NCBI GenBank assembly: GCA_028345195.1
Contig: JAOMCX010000011.1
Span: 1 to 41,499, forward strand
DNA length: 41,499 nucleotides
Reading direction: 5' to 3'
Source of the DNA: Candidatus Nitrosopelagicus sp.
GTDB taxonomy: Archaea > Thermoproteota > Nitrososphaeria > Nitrososphaerales > Nitrosopumilaceae
Below are positions 16,074 to 24,520 of this stretch, one piece after another. Position numbers and translations under genes: made by a program. Within the stretch, counting starts at the first letter, position 1. Every line of letters starts with the position of its first letter. The notes below the pieces were generated by a model that did no database searches, was not told where the DNA came from, and worked only from the letters and a program-made list of their open reading frames with translations.

Positions 16074-16244
16074 AAATGACTCCTTGATGCTATCAGATGA
16101 AACACAAAAGAGATTCAGATAAAAATTCTGTAGAATTAAGAAAGTATTGTCACTACGTAGTACGTTTTTTCTTACTGGTGTTTCTTCAAATCTGTAATCA
16201 TATTACACACAGCACAAATCTTTCTATATTTTATATCAAAAAGA

Positions 16245-16568
16245 TTAAGATTTTAGAATTGTGGACACTGCATCATTTACTGCAGAATCAAAGTTAGAAT
16301 CAATTTTTTGCTGAATTTCAGCAACTTTAGACTCACCATTTTGAGTGATTTTTTGAGATTCTGATTCGGCGCTAGATTTAGAGTTAGAAATCAGGGATTC
16401 TGCTTCAGAAGTGGCCATTTTTCTAGTCTGTTCTAGAAGTGAGTCAATCTCTTTTTGAGCAATGGAATTTAGTGATTTTTTCATATCAGCCAGACTAAGA
16501 TTTACAGAGTCAATATCAGATTCTAATTCAGATAATGAATTGATTATTCCATCGACTTTTTGACTCAT
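16245..16568 (-). CDS. Small coiled-coil protein
   Basis: A 107-residue, almost entirely helical protein. Residues about 1-45 (MSQKVDGIINSLSELESDID and SLADMKKSLNSIAQKEI) form heptad-like repeats, followed by an Ala/Ser/Glu/Lys-rich helix (ATSEAESLISNSKSSAESES) and a last amphipathic segment. The composition resembles the peripheral-stalk H/G subunits of archaeal A-type ATP synthases, but no other ATPase gene is near, so I do not assign that role. It lies 35 bases after the NAC gene on the same strand and is probably co-transcribed. Confidence 0.7.
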   Translation of the reverse strand: MSQKVDGIINSLSELESDIDSVNLSLADMKKSLNSIAQKEIDSLLEQTRKMATSEAESLISNSKSSAESESQKITQNGESKVAEIQQKIDSNFDSAVNDAVSTILKS

Positions 16569-16603
16569 TTTGATTTAAACCTCGCACTCCATTATTAAAA
16601 TCT

Positions 16604-16951
16604 TCAATTTGTGGTTAGTAACAAGATCGCTCTTGCTAGATCGCCCTCAGCCTCAGCCAAAGCATTTTTGGCCGCTTCTTCATCCACATTTGCTTGCTGT
16701 GCAACTAGTGAAATATCATCATCGCTGAAAATTTGAACCTCTAACTCTTTTTCCTCTATATTTTCAGCAACTACCTGAAATATCGAGTTATCCTTTGCCT
16801 TCATCTCAGTAACTGATGGTTTGCTAATTATGATCTCTTTTTTATCGGTCTTGATTATTACTTCTTGAACATTTTGAATCTCTTCCATATCAAGACCCAT
16901 CTTATCCATCATTCTTCGCATTTCGCGATTTCCACCACGTCCACCCATCAT
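16604..16951 (-). CDS. nac: Nascent polypeptide-associated complex protein (archaeal NAC)
   Basis: Ribosome-associated factor that binds emerging chains. The 115 residues start MMGGRGGNREMRRMMDKMGL, a Met/Arg/Gly-rich N-terminus typical of archaeal NAC that contacts the ribosome. The NAC barrel follows (VQEVIIKTDKKEIIISKPSV to IFQVVAENIEEKE), and a UBA domain closes the protein at about 78-115 (DISLVAQQANVDEEAAKNAL and DLARAILLL). The ATG overlaps the stop of the upstream PUA gene by one base, so the two are coupled. Confidence 0.95.
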   Translation of the reverse strand: MMGGRGGNREMRRMMDKMGLDMEEIQNVQEVIIKTDKKEIIISKPSVTEMKAKDNSIFQVVAENIEEKELEVQIFSDDDISLVAQQANVDEEAAKNALAEAEGDLARAILLLTTN

Positions 16952-17427
16952 TATGATTGATCTCCATCAGTCTGAGATTTTAAACTATCCCGCACTCTAA
17001 TCGCCATACCTCTAGATTGAGTTGTTATCATATTTGAAGAAAGAATGGATTTCCCAACAGCAATTATCTGTTTTTTGAAAAATATAGGCACGTCTGAGCC
17101 GATTTCTATCTTAGATCCACACCGTTTCACATGTTGGCAAAAAACTGACTTTCCTTGCTCAACAAATGGCTTTGAATCAGCGTCAACTTCTATGCAATAA
17201 TCATTTGTGAATTTCTTGTTTTTTGAAAACAGTTCTGCGCAATAAATCGACATTGCAATTCCGCCATCAGTACGCGGAGTAAATAACAACAAACCATTAT
17301 GATATACGGCTCGAATTCTTCCTGTCTTTTTTGACATTTTGAAATCAATGTCCTTTGGAATATTCTTTGAAACTCCATTTCCAAATAATGCATCAACTGA
17401 ATGTGAGATTTTTTCAAATGGATCCAT
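16951..17427 (-). CDS. Stand-alone archaeosine-TGT C-terminal/PUA domain protein
   Basis: A 158-residue protein. Residues about 25-70 (DFKMSKKTGRIRAVYHNGLL, then TPRTDGG) match the C1 domain following the catalytic barrel of archaeal tRNA-guanine transglycosylase, and the rest (KPFVEQGKSVFCQHVKRCGS to AVGKSILSSNMI and RGMAIRVRDS) matches its C2/PUA part. The catalytic TIM barrel is missing. Some archaea are known to split ArcTGT into catalytic and PUA polypeptides, so this may be the RNA-binding half or an ArcS-related fragment. It leads the NAC/coiled-coil operon, which hints at general RNA or ribosome binding. Confidence 0.75.
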   Translation of the reverse strand: MDPFEKISHSVDALFGNGVSKNIPKDIDFKMSKKTGRIRAVYHNGLLLFTPRTDGGIAMSIYCAELFSKNKKFTNDYCIEVDADSKPFVEQGKSVFCQHVKRCGSKIEIGSDVPIFFKKQIIAVGKSILSSNMITTQSRGMAIRVRDSLKSQTDGDQS

Positions 17428-17483
17428 GGTTTTTGAGAATTATTTCGTAAATATTAGTCTGAGTGAAAAATGATACAAAAAGT

Positions 17484-17507
17484 ATGATTTTGTGAGGGGA
17501 AAATCAT
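17484..17507. repeat. Perfect 8-base hairpin in the PUA/phoU-like divergent spacer
   Basis: ATGATTTT (17484-17491) and AAAATCAT (17500-17507) are exact reverse complements around the loop GTGAGGGG. The loop is unusually G-rich for this AT-rich spacer. The element is 85-108 bases above the PhoU-like gene and about 57-80 bases above the PUA gene, so it could act as an operator for either. Confidence 0.55.
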
Positions 17508-17557
17508 GGAAAATAATACTAGTTTTTGACTAAAACACATAGATCGGCAAAAAAACC

Positions 17558-17567
17558 ATATATTTAT
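17558..17567 (+). promoter_or_regulatory. TATA box of the PhoU-like gene
   Basis: The sequence ATATATTTAT lies about 29 bases above the ATG at 17592 and predicts a transcription start at or within a few bases of the ATG. Confidence 0.65.
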
Positions 17568-17591
17568 TAATTCTATATAGCACTGCGAATT

Positions 17592-18635
17592 ATGGTGGAT
17601 AAAGACCAAATTAGAAAAATCCAGTTCACGGGAAAATCATCTTACATTGTATCGTTGCCAAAAGATTGGATTAAAGACCAAGGTCTAAAACAAGGAGACC
17701 AAGTTACAGTTGGAAGAAATGGGAGTACCATACTAGAAGTAAAGCCAGTTAATTTTGGAAAATCTTCAGTAGATGAATCATCCAATCTTTTAATTTCACC
17801 AGAAGATGACAAATCAACCATAGTTAGAAAATTAATCGCATTATACTTTCTAAACTCCAAAACAATTAATGTAAAACCAAAAACGGGAACAAGAATTTCT
17901 CCAACTCATAGAATCGCAATAAGAAATGCTGTAAAAAAAGTCCTAATGGGAGCTGAGATTACAGCAGATTCTACAGATGGAATAACTGTTCAAGTTTTGA
18001 TTAATCTAGTGGAATTATCAGTTGATGGTGCTTTCAAAAGAATGCTATCTATGGCAAGATCCATGCAAACAGATGCATTACTATCACTAAAAGAAAATAA
18101 CAATGAACTGGCACAAGAGGTAATCAACTCAGATGATGATGTTGACAGATTTGGTTTTTACATAATTAGACAATTAACAATAGCAATTGAAAATCAACAT
18201 ATGCTTGAAGAAATGGGCTTTAAAAATTCAAGAGATTGTTTAGGATATCGAGTAATTGTAAAAAACATCGAAAGAATTGGAGATCATGCAGTTACCTTGG
18301 CACAAGATGCCATAGATATCAAAAAACCAATCAAAGGTAAGATAATGACCAACATTGAAAAAATGAACGAGTTTGCACTAACAGCCATAGATAATACATG
18401 TTTGGCTTTATTCAAAAATGACTATCTAGAGGCAGAAAATGCAATCAGCGAATCAAATAAGATCAAAAAATATGAGGATGATGTTCTAAAAGCCCTAGAT
18501 CAATCAAAGAACTCTGAAGAGGTTTTCAGAGTTAGACGAATTGCTGAAAATATACGAAGAATTGCTGAATACGCAAGCGATATTGGCGAAATTGTTCTAA
18601 ACATGAATATTGAGAAAGTCACCAAGAAAAACTAG
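17592..18635 (+). CDS. phoU: AbrB-PhoU fusion: phosphate-uptake-type regulator
   Basis: A 347-residue protein. Residues 1-50 form an AbrB/SpoVT-type swapped-hairpin DNA-binding domain ([20 protein letters not shown] and [10 protein letters not shown]). Two PhoU helical domains follow, recognised by the metal-binding-type segments [16 protein letters not shown] and [16 protein letters not shown]. PhoU proteins link phosphate availability to transporter activity; the archaeal fusion with a DNA-binding domain suggests direct transcriptional control. No Pst transporter gene is in the window. The gene is followed closely by hflX. Confidence 0.9.
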   Translation: MVDKDQIRKIQFTGKSSYIVSLPKDWIKDQGLKQGDQVTVGRNGSTILEVKPVNFGKSSVDESSNLLISPEDDKSTIVRKLIALYFLNSKTINVKPKTGTRISPTHRIAIRNAVKKVLMGAEITADSTDGITVQVLINLVELSVDGAFKRMLSMARSMQTDALLSLKENNNELAQEVINSDDDVDRFGFYIIRQLTIAIENQHMLEEMGFKNSRDCLGYRVIVKNIERIGDHAVTLAQDAIDIKKPIKGKIMTNIEKMNEFALTAIDNTCLALFKNDYLEAENAISESNKIKKYEDDVLKALDQSKNSEEVFRVRRIAENIRRIAEYASDIGEIVLNMNIEKVTKKN

Positions 18636-18643
18636 AGATAATT

Positions 18644-19714
18644 TTGAAATCGTGCATTTTAATCACATATGTGAATGAAAATATCAGTTCTGAGGCAAAA
18701 TCCCTGTGTGAGGCAGCTCAATACAACGTACTTTACACAATAAAAGTAGAAAATTTACAAAAAAGGAAATACGGAATTACCGAATCAAAAATCGAAGAAT
18801 TAGAAGAAAAAATAGAGAAATTAAAACCAGATGTCATAGTATTTGATGAACTTTTGAAGCCAAATCAGAATTACAGCCTTGCTGGAAAATTAAAGTTAGA
18901 AATTGTAGATAGAGAATCATTAATTCTAGAAATTTTTGAGAGTAGAGCAAGCAGTGCAGAATCAAAGTTGCAAGTAAAGTTAGCACAGTTACGATATGAA
19001 AGAGCAAGAGCAAAAGAACGAGTTAGATTGGCAAAAGGTGGAGAGCAACCAGGCTTTATGGGAATCGGCAAGTATGATATTGATGCATATTATGATGACA
19101 TAAAAAATAGAGGTAAAGTGATTAAAGGAAAATTAGAAAAAGCAGGAAAACAAAGAGCGTTACACAGACAAGGAAGAGACAGATTAGGATTCAAAACAAT
19201 TTCATTGGCAGGTTATACATCTGCAGGAAAAACCACCCTATTCAACAATGTAACTGGAGAAACAAAAGAAAGAAGCGAATCACTCTTTACAACATTAACA
19301 ACTACAACAAGACGGTTAAAGCTTGGAAGAGAAATTTCATTAATCACAGATACTGTAGGTTTTATCAGTAAATTACCTGCATACATGATTGATGCATTTA
19401 GATCAACATTAGAAGAGTTACTTTTTACAGATATCATCTTGCTAGTAATAGATTCACTAGATGATGATGAATTAATGAAAAAGAAATTTTCTACTTGTTA
19501 CAAAACACTAGTTGAATTAGGAGTAGAAAGGAAAAACATGATTTTTCTATTTAATAAATCAGAAACAATAGATGATAAAAAAATATTACATATTATGAAT
19601 AATCTAAAAATTGATGAAATTGAAAATTGTTTAGATATATCAGCGCTAACAGGAAAACATTTGGATGAATTAAAACAGAAATTACAAGAAAGGCTTTATG
19701 GAAAAACTGAATAA
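18644..19714 (+). CDS. hflX: Ribosome-associated GTPase HflX
   Basis: A 356-residue TRAFAC-class GTPase that binds the large ribosomal subunit and in characterised cases splits stalled ribosomes. An N-terminal ligand-binding-like domain is followed by a long basic coiled linker ([20 protein letters not shown]) and the HflX glycine-rich motif [12 protein letters not shown]. The G domain has P-loop GYTSAGKT (190-197), DTVGF (G3) and NKSE (G4). The start is a TTG eight bases after the phoU-like stop, with GAGATAA just before it. It is probably the second gene of a phoU-hflX-trm56-tfe run. Confidence 0.95.
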   Translation: MKSCILITYVNENISSEAKSLCEAAQYNVLYTIKVENLQKRKYGITESKIEELEEKIEKLKPDVIVFDELLKPNQNYSLAGKLKLEIVDRESLILEIFESRASSAESKLQVKLAQLRYERARAKERVRLAKGGEQPGFMGIGKYDIDAYYDDIKNRGKVIKGKLEKAGKQRALHRQGRDRLGFKTISLAGYTSAGKTTLFNNVTGETKERSESLFTTLTTTTRRLKLGREISLITDTVGFISKLPAYMIDAFRSTLEELLFTDIILLVIDSLDDDELMKKKFSTCYKTLVELGVERKNMIFLFNKSETIDDKKILHIMNNLKIDEIENCLDISALTGKHLDELKQKLQERLYGKTE

Positions 19715-19715
19715 A

Positions 19716-20234
19716 ATGAAGATTGAAGTTTTAAGAATTGGACAGCGAGTTATACGAGATGATAGAGTGACAACTCATGTTGCACTAGTAGCCAGAGCAT
19801 TTGGAGCATCTAAAATTTACATGAATGAAGTTGATCCTGAGATTGAAAATACCATTAAGAGGATGAATAAGACATGGGGAGGAGAGTTTGAGGTGGAGTT
19901 TTTTGAAGACTGGAAAAAGGTTCTAAACTCAAAGATCAAAGAATTCAAAATTGTTCATTTGACGATGTATGGAGAGAAAATTGACGATATTGCAAAAGAG
20001 ATTAGAAAAAACCAGAATATTTTGATTGTCGTGGGAGCAGAAAAGGTACCTAGAACAATTTATGAAAAATCTGATTATAACGTATCAGTTTCAAATCAAC
20101 CACATTCAGAAATTAGCGCATTGGGAATTGTCCTAGATCGTCTTCATAAAGGAAAGCAATTTGATATGAAATTCGATAATTCTGTAAGAAAGATTATTCC
20201 TACTAAAAAAGGGAAAAAAGTTGTTTCAAAGTAA
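19716..20234 (+). CDS. trm56: tRNA (cytidine(56)-2'-O)-methyltransferase Trm56
   Basis: SPOUT-class enzyme that methylates the 2'-O of C56 in the T-loop of tRNA; largely archaeal. The protein starts MKIEVLRIGQRVIRDDRVTTH, matching the family N-terminus. The knot region contains VGAEKVPRTIYEKSDYNVSV and NQPHSEISALGIVLDRL, the SAM-binding part. An in-frame ATG at 19698 would add six residues and overlap hflX; 19716 fits the family better and begins one base after the hflX stop. Confidence 0.94.
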   Translation: MKIEVLRIGQRVIRDDRVTTHVALVARAFGASKIYMNEVDPEIENTIKRMNKTWGGEFEVEFFEDWKKVLNSKIKEFKIVHLTMYGEKIDDIAKEIRKNQNILIVVGAEKVPRTIYEKSDYNVSVSNQPHSEISALGIVLDRLHKGKQFDMKFDNSVRKIIPTKKGKKVVSK

Positions 20235-20260
20235 AAATAGAGGGCAAAATGTGAGTAAAT

Positions 20261-20785
20261 ATGGTTGACAAATATGAAGACCCTTTTGTAAAAATTGCAG
20301 CAATGATTGGTGGAGATGAATATCTCAAAGTTGCACGTTCTTTGTTAAAGACTGAAGATGCAACTGATGAAGAAATTGCTAGTTCAACAGGCCTTAGGAT
20401 TAACATGGTTAGAAGAGTACTGTATGATTTGTTTGGAAAAGGCTTGATTACAGGTGTTCGTGTAAAAGATGAAAGAAAAGGCTGGTTTGTTTACAGATGG
20501 CGCTCAAGAAGAGATGAGGTTGAAAACTTTATTGAAAACCAAAAAAAGAAAATCCTCAATAGACTACAACAAAGATTAGATTATGAAAATTCTTCTGACT
20601 TTTACCATTGTGGTAATGAGGATTGTTCAAGAGCAACATTTGAAGATGCGTTGGAATTATTTTTCAAATGTCCATCATGCGGACAAGTTCTAAAACGTGG
20701 TGATTCAGATATAAGAAAACATGAAAAGACGAGAAAGAACTTTTCAAAGAAAATTGATCATATTAAAGGCGATTTACGAGTTTAA
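20261..20785 (+). CDS. tfe: Transcription initiation factor E, alpha subunit (TFE)
   Basis: A 174-residue archaeal TFE that stabilises the open promoter complex with TBP, TFB and RNA polymerase. The N-terminal winged helix includes GGDEYLKVARSLLKTEDATD and SSTGLRINMVRRVLYDLFGK. A charged helix and a C-terminal zinc ribbon follow, with ligands in HCGNEDC and CPSC. It lies 26 bases after trm56, and its 3' end overlaps the convergent riboflavin reductase gene by four bases. Confidence 0.95.
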   Translation: MVDKYEDPFVKIAAMIGGDEYLKVARSLLKTEDATDEEIASSTGLRINMVRRVLYDLFGKGLITGVRVKDERKGWFVYRWRSRRDEVENFIENQKKKILNRLQQRLDYENSSDFYHCGNEDCSRATFEDALELFFKCPSCGQVLKRGDSDIRKHEKTRKNFSKKIDHIKGDLRV

Positions 20786-21435
20786 AATTTATAATTTAAA
20801 ATAATTTCATTACCACTTTTTTGAATATTTTTTAATTTTAGAGGTAATTTTGTTTTTAATTCCGGAAAAGACATTCCTTCAAACAAACCAATTGTATTTT
20901 TTGAACCTAAAACATAAGGAGTTAGTGCTATGATCATTTCATCAATTAGATTTTTTTTCAAAAAAGAACGATTTAATGTTCCTCCACCTTCTAAAAGTAC
21001 AGTCTTAATTCCCTTTTTTGATAAGATGGATAGCAGTTTTGTTATGTTTACTTGATTTTTTCCACAAACAATTACATCAATAGGTAATTTTTGTAATCGA
21101 TTTAGATTTGATTTTGATATAATTTCAGATACAACAATTATTGTTGAAACACGCTTACATGTTTTAATAATTCTTGAATCATTTTTGATTGTTCCATGTG
21201 AATCAAGAATTATTCGAATTGGATTTTTTCCTTTAGCGTATCTAACAGTTAGGAGTGGATCATCTTGTTGGACAGTGTTTTTACCAACTAGTATGGCATC
21301 GGATTTTGCTCGAAGTTTATGAACTCGTATTTTATCAGCTTTTGAGGACAAAACAATTTGTTTATTTTTTTGACCAATCTTTCCATCAAGAGTTATGGCA
21401 GCACTAAGAGTAACTTTTGGTTTAGAGTTTGCCAT
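20782..21435 (-). CDS. arfC: Archaeal riboflavin-pathway reductase (RibD C-terminal type, ArfC)
   Basis: NADPH reductase converting 2,5-diamino-6-ribosylamino-4(3H)-pyrimidinone 5'-phosphate to the ribitylamino form. The 217 residues have the DHFR-like RibD_C fold: VTLSAAITLDGKIG near the start, RAKSDAILVGKNTVQQDDPLLTVR, IRIILDSHG and VLLEGGGTLNRSFL. The deaminase domain of bacterial RibD is absent, as expected in archaea. The ATG lies within the end of the amidohydrolase gene (14-base overlap), so it belongs to the riboflavin operon. Confidence 0.93.
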   Translation of the reverse strand: MANSKPKVTLSAAITLDGKIGQKNKQIVLSSKADKIRVHKLRAKSDAILVGKNTVQQDDPLLTVRYAKGKNPIRIILDSHGTIKNDSRIIKTCKRVSTIIVVSEIISKSNLNRLQKLPIDVIVCGKNQVNITKLLSILSKKGIKTVLLEGGGTLNRSFLKKNLIDEMIIALTPYVLGSKNTIGLFEGMSFPELKTKLPLKLKNIQKSGNEIILNYKF

Positions 21436-22606
21436 TTACAATTTCACCTCCAATCATTACAGCTTTTATTGATTTTTCAGATGCGCGATGGACTACAGAT
21501 GCATAAACATTATTCATTGGCTCCAAATCAAGTGATCTTTTATCAATAAAAATACAATCTGCAAGATAATTTTCTTTGATACAACCAATTTTCTGATTCA
21601 GCATTTTACCTGCGTTTACAGTAGCCATTTTCAATATCTCTTTTGGATCAAATCTATTTTGTGACATTCCCATAGTTACCTTCCAAAGATAATCCATTTC
21701 TCTAAAAATATCTGGAGAATTAATCATTACATTATCTGTTCCAATTGTAAGATTACAACCAAACTTTTGCATTAATGAAATGTTGGGAATTCCTTCTGAT
21801 AATGCAGAATTTGCGCGAGGACAAACAACAATTCCACGTGTATTTTTTGCTGCAAGTTGCAAATCTTTGTTTGTTGCAAAAGTCATGTGAATTAGAAATG
21901 ATGGATTAAGAAGCATGGCTCTTTGAACCTCTGTTTTTCCAGTTATTTTTTTAGAGGTATTTGCACTATCTTGTGTCTCAGCTGCATGTATTGCACGAAT
22001 TTTTTTTGTTTTTGCATATGATTTTAGGTTTGAACTAGCATTTTCATTAGTTCCACTAATGCCAATTCCATCACAGTTTTTCAATAATTGAGTTAATTTT
22101 TTGGTATTTTCATCAGGGAAAGAAAGATTTTGTTTGATTTCATTTTTTGTATTGTAATAATCAATTCTTCCTAAAATTACACAACGGATAGGTATGTTAG
22201 ATAATGATGATTTTAAAAGTAAAACACCGTCTAAACCTCCTTCTCTAAAATCAATAAATGTTGTAATTCCTTTTTTTATCATAGATTTTGCAGAGTTACG
22301 AATGTATTTTGCTAGAGATTTTTTTGGAGTTTCTTTGAGAAGTTTTTGTTTTAGTCCAAACATTGGATGAATTTTTGAATCAACATCTGCATTAATTGAC
22401 AGATCTTTTCCAATTGAATCTGCAATATGTGTATGAGAATTAATGAAACCAGGAATTAATAATAAATTTGAACAATCAATAGATTTTTCTTTTGAAGAAA
22501 TATTTTTTGAAATTTTTTGAAATTTTTCATTTTTTATTTGCACATTAGTAGATTCTATTAATTTTAATTGATTTCCATATAATATGCTAATATTTTTTAG
22601 AATCAA
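21422..22606 (-). CDS. Amidohydrolase (ATZ/TRZ-type deaminase) inside the riboflavin operon
   Basis: A 394-residue amidohydrolase-superfamily enzyme. The metal site is intact: HTH in GFINSHTHIADS, the His and catalytic Glu in AIHAAETQ, His in LIHMTFAT and Asp in IGTDNVMINSPDIF. The HxxE and GTDN pattern belongs to the branch that deaminates purines, pterins, S-adenosylhomocysteine and similar rings. The gene overlaps GTP cyclohydrolase III by four bases upstream and the ArfC reductase by 14 bases downstream, so a riboflavin-pathway role is likely. Candidate roles are the unassigned archaeal deaminase step or removal of the formyl group (ArfB step); nucleoside salvage is the alternative. Confidence 0.78.
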   Translation of the reverse strand: MILKNISILYGNQLKLIESTNVQIKNEKFQKISKNISSKEKSIDCSNLLLIPGFINSHTHIADSIGKDLSINADVDSKIHPMFGLKQKLLKETPKKSLAKYIRNSAKSMIKKGITTFIDFREGGLDGVLLLKSSLSNIPIRCVILGRIDYYNTKNEIKQNLSFPDENTKKLTQLLKNCDGIGISGTNENASSNLKSYAKTKKIRAIHAAETQDSANTSKKITGKTEVQRAMLLNPSFLIHMTFATNKDLQLAAKNTRGIVVCPRANSALSEGIPNISLMQKFGCNLTIGTDNVMINSPDIFREMDYLWKVTMGMSQNRFDPKEILKMATVNAGKMLNQKIGCIKENYLADCIFIDKRSLDLEPMNNVYASVVHRASEKSIKAVMIGGEIVNGKL

Positions 22607-23355
22607 TTTAATTCATAGATTTCAGGTTTTTCTTTTCCTGCATCTCTAATTTCTCTTATTGTATCTAGGGATTCTGTTGCAAGTTTTACTGCATCTCTAG
22701 AAGTTGACGCAGTACCTATTCCACAGTTTAGTTCAATTTGAAATTCATCTTTACATATTTGGATGAAATCTTTTGCAAAAGTTTTGAATTCAGAGTTTGT
22801 TACAACCATGAAATTATCACCACCCATGAAAAATGTAAGTGAATTTTTTGAAAGAAAGTATTCAGACATTCTTGAATAAATTTTGAACATCAATGAAGAA
22901 GTATCATATGGAGACATGCTCTTTTTTCTTATAGATGTTATATCATCAACATCCAAGTGCATTACAGTAACAGAATGTTCTGAATGTCCATTTAATGTTC
23001 CAAAAATAGAATATTGTTCATTAAGGAATTTTTGAGATTTTTTTGCTTCATATGCATCTAAATTTGCATCGTATGGATTTTCTCCATAGCCAATTGACAT
23101 TGAGAGTTTGATATCAAAAGATGACTCTAATTCTTTTTGTATTGCTACGTGATCATCAAGTGAAAGGCCATTTGTGACTGCAAAGTATTCATCAGAACGA
23201 TTGAGAAATACTAGACAATTTTTCTTTGAGAATAATTCTTGAAGCTTGTTGTATAATTTTGATTGTAACATTTGTAATTCATGTTCACGATCAAATCCTA
23301 AAGTTAGTGTCCAAGGTCCATATCCTGTGATTTTCATTATTGTTAATTGAATCAT
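22603..23355 (-). CDS. arfA: GTP cyclohydrolase III (ArfA)
   Basis: First enzyme of archaeal flavin synthesis: hydrolyses GTP to 2-amino-5-formylamino-6-ribofuranosylamino-4(3H)-pyrimidinone 5'-phosphate. The 250-residue protein carries ITGYGPWTLTLGFDREHELQ near the N-terminus and two cyclase-like ferredoxin domains, the second with FFMGGDNFMVV, the GGDN typical of this family. The start overlaps the stop of ribH by four bases, and its own stop overlaps the next gene equally. Confidence 0.93.
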   Translation of the reverse strand: MIQLTIMKITGYGPWTLTLGFDREHELQMLQSKLYNKLQELFSKKNCLVFLNRSDEYFAVTNGLSLDDHVAIQKELESSFDIKLSMSIGYGENPYDANLDAYEAKKSQKFLNEQYSIFGTLNGHSEHSVTVMHLDVDDITSIRKKSMSPYDTSSLMFKIYSRMSEYFLSKNSLTFFMGGDNFMVVTNSEFKTFAKDFIQICKDEFQIELNCGIGTASTSRDAVKLATESLDTIREIRDAGKEKPEIYELN

Positions 23356-23768
23356 TTTTCTATTTCCTTAATCTCATTGTATACTTTGACTACAGCATTG
23401 ACAGCATTTTCAGAAACGGGTCTTATTCTTGCATATGCTTGTCTTACCTGCATACCGGGGCCTGAAATTCCAAGTGAAACAGGTTTTTGATGTTTGAGTG
23501 ATAATTTAGCTATATTTCTTGCAGTTGAATGTGCAATTACTTCATCATGTTTTGTCTGACCTTTAATTACTGCACCCAAAGTTACTACAGCATCTATATC
23601 ACTTCTTTGTAATAACTTGTCAATGACTAATGGCATATCAAAAATTCCTGTAACATTACTTGTATGTACAACATCAACATTGAGTTTTTTTGCAGTTTCT
23701 AATGCAACATCATACATACGTGATGTTATCTTTTGGTTAAATTCTGCTACCACTATTGCAATTTTCAA
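23352..23768 (-). CDS. ribH: 6,7-dimethyl-8-ribityllumazine synthase RibH
   Basis: Condenses the ribitylaminopyrimidine with 3,4-dihydroxy-2-butanone 4-phosphate to lumazine. At 138 residues it has normal length. Motifs are VVAEFN (6-11), VTGIFDMPLVIDKLLQR and the catalytic region LGAVIKGQTKHDEVIAHSTA. The gene starts two bases after the ribB stop and overlaps gch3, in the middle of the riboflavin operon. Confidence 0.95.
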   Translation of the reverse strand: MKIAIVVAEFNQKITSRMYDVALETAKKLNVDVVHTSNVTGIFDMPLVIDKLLQRSDIDAVVTLGAVIKGQTKHDEVIAHSTARNIAKLSLKHQKPVSLGISGPGMQVRQAYARIRPVSENAVNAVVKVYNEIKEIEK

Positions 23769-23770
23769 AA

Positions 23771-24445
23771 TTAATTCACCTTAGCAAATTCAAGTAATTC
23801 TTTACCATCAATGAAAGGAATTGCATTTTCTTTTGCATATTTTTCTGCTTTATCGACAGATAATGCAGAATATGTTTCAGAATCCATCATTTCACATATA
23901 GCTGTAATTGGAGAAAGATTTGCTAATTGAGCCAAGTATACTGACATTTCTGTATGACCAGTTCTAGAAGAGAGAAGACCATTTGATGCAATCAATAATG
24001 GAACATGTCCAGGAGTTTTAAAAGTTGAATTGAAATATTGTTTTGGATTTTCATTTTTGTATAATGTTGACATTTCTTTGATAGTTAATGCTCTGTCTCT
24101 ATCAGTAATTCCAGTATAGGTTTGTTTATGATTAATACTAATTGAAAATGTTGGATGATCACCATATGGAGCAGTTCCCATAATCATTTTTTTAGATTCT
24201 TCATCAAGTTCATTTGAGGAAGATAACATGTTATGCATGTATTTCAGTTGTAATTTTTCTGCAAGTGAATTATCAATTGCAAGACAGAGTAAACCTCCTG
24301 CATACATTCTCATTCTGACAATATGTTCAGGTGTTACAAACTCTGCTGCAACTACCATATCAATTTCATTTTCACGACCATCAGAATCATGAATCATTAC
24401 AAACTCACCTTGTTTTAATGACGAAAGTGCAGAATCAAAGGTCAT
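23771..24445 (-). CDS. ribB: 3,4-dihydroxy-2-butanone 4-phosphate synthase RibB
   Basis: Converts ribulose 5-phosphate to the four-carbon unit for RibH. It is a stand-alone RibB with no GTP cyclohydrolase II domain. Motifs include MIHDSDGRENEIDMVVAAEF, MRMYAGGLLCLAI, and the C-terminal SRTGHTEMSVYLAQLA and ICEMM. The frame extends to 24502, but the ATG at 24443-24445 gives the family N-terminus (MTFDSALSSLKQGEF) and lies 26 bases below a TATA box. It heads the transcript ribB-ribH-arfA-amidohydrolase-arfC. Confidence 0.94.
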   Translation of the reverse strand: MTFDSALSSLKQGEFVMIHDSDGRENEIDMVVAAEFVTPEHIVRMRMYAGGLLCLAIDNSLAEKLQLKYMHNMLSSSNELDEESKKMIMGTAPYGDHPTFSISINHKQTYTGITDRDRALTIKEMSTLYKNENPKQYFNSTFKTPGHVPLLIASNGLLSSRTGHTEMSVYLAQLANLSPITAICEMMDSETYSALSVDKAEKYAKENAIPFIDGKELLEFAKVN

Positions 24446-24465
24446 AGAAAAAAATGGATTTTTAG

Positions 24466-24476
24466 TTATTATAAAG
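24466..24476 (-). promoter_or_regulatory. TATA box of the riboflavin operon
   Basis: The minus strand reads CTTTATAATAA, centred about 26 bases above the ATG at 24445. This supports a leaderless transcript and decides the start against the longer frame. Confidence 0.65.
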
Positions 24477-24520
24477 TTTACTAGATTTATTGTTATTACC
24501 AATAAATTGGTAGATGGTAT

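Noticed and set aside
16097-16297. A 66-codon plus-strand frame between the RNase H-fold gene and the coiled-coil gene
   Set aside because: Low-complexity Lys/Phe/His-rich product, overlaps the end of a real gene on the other strand, and no promoter or ribosome-binding site was seen.
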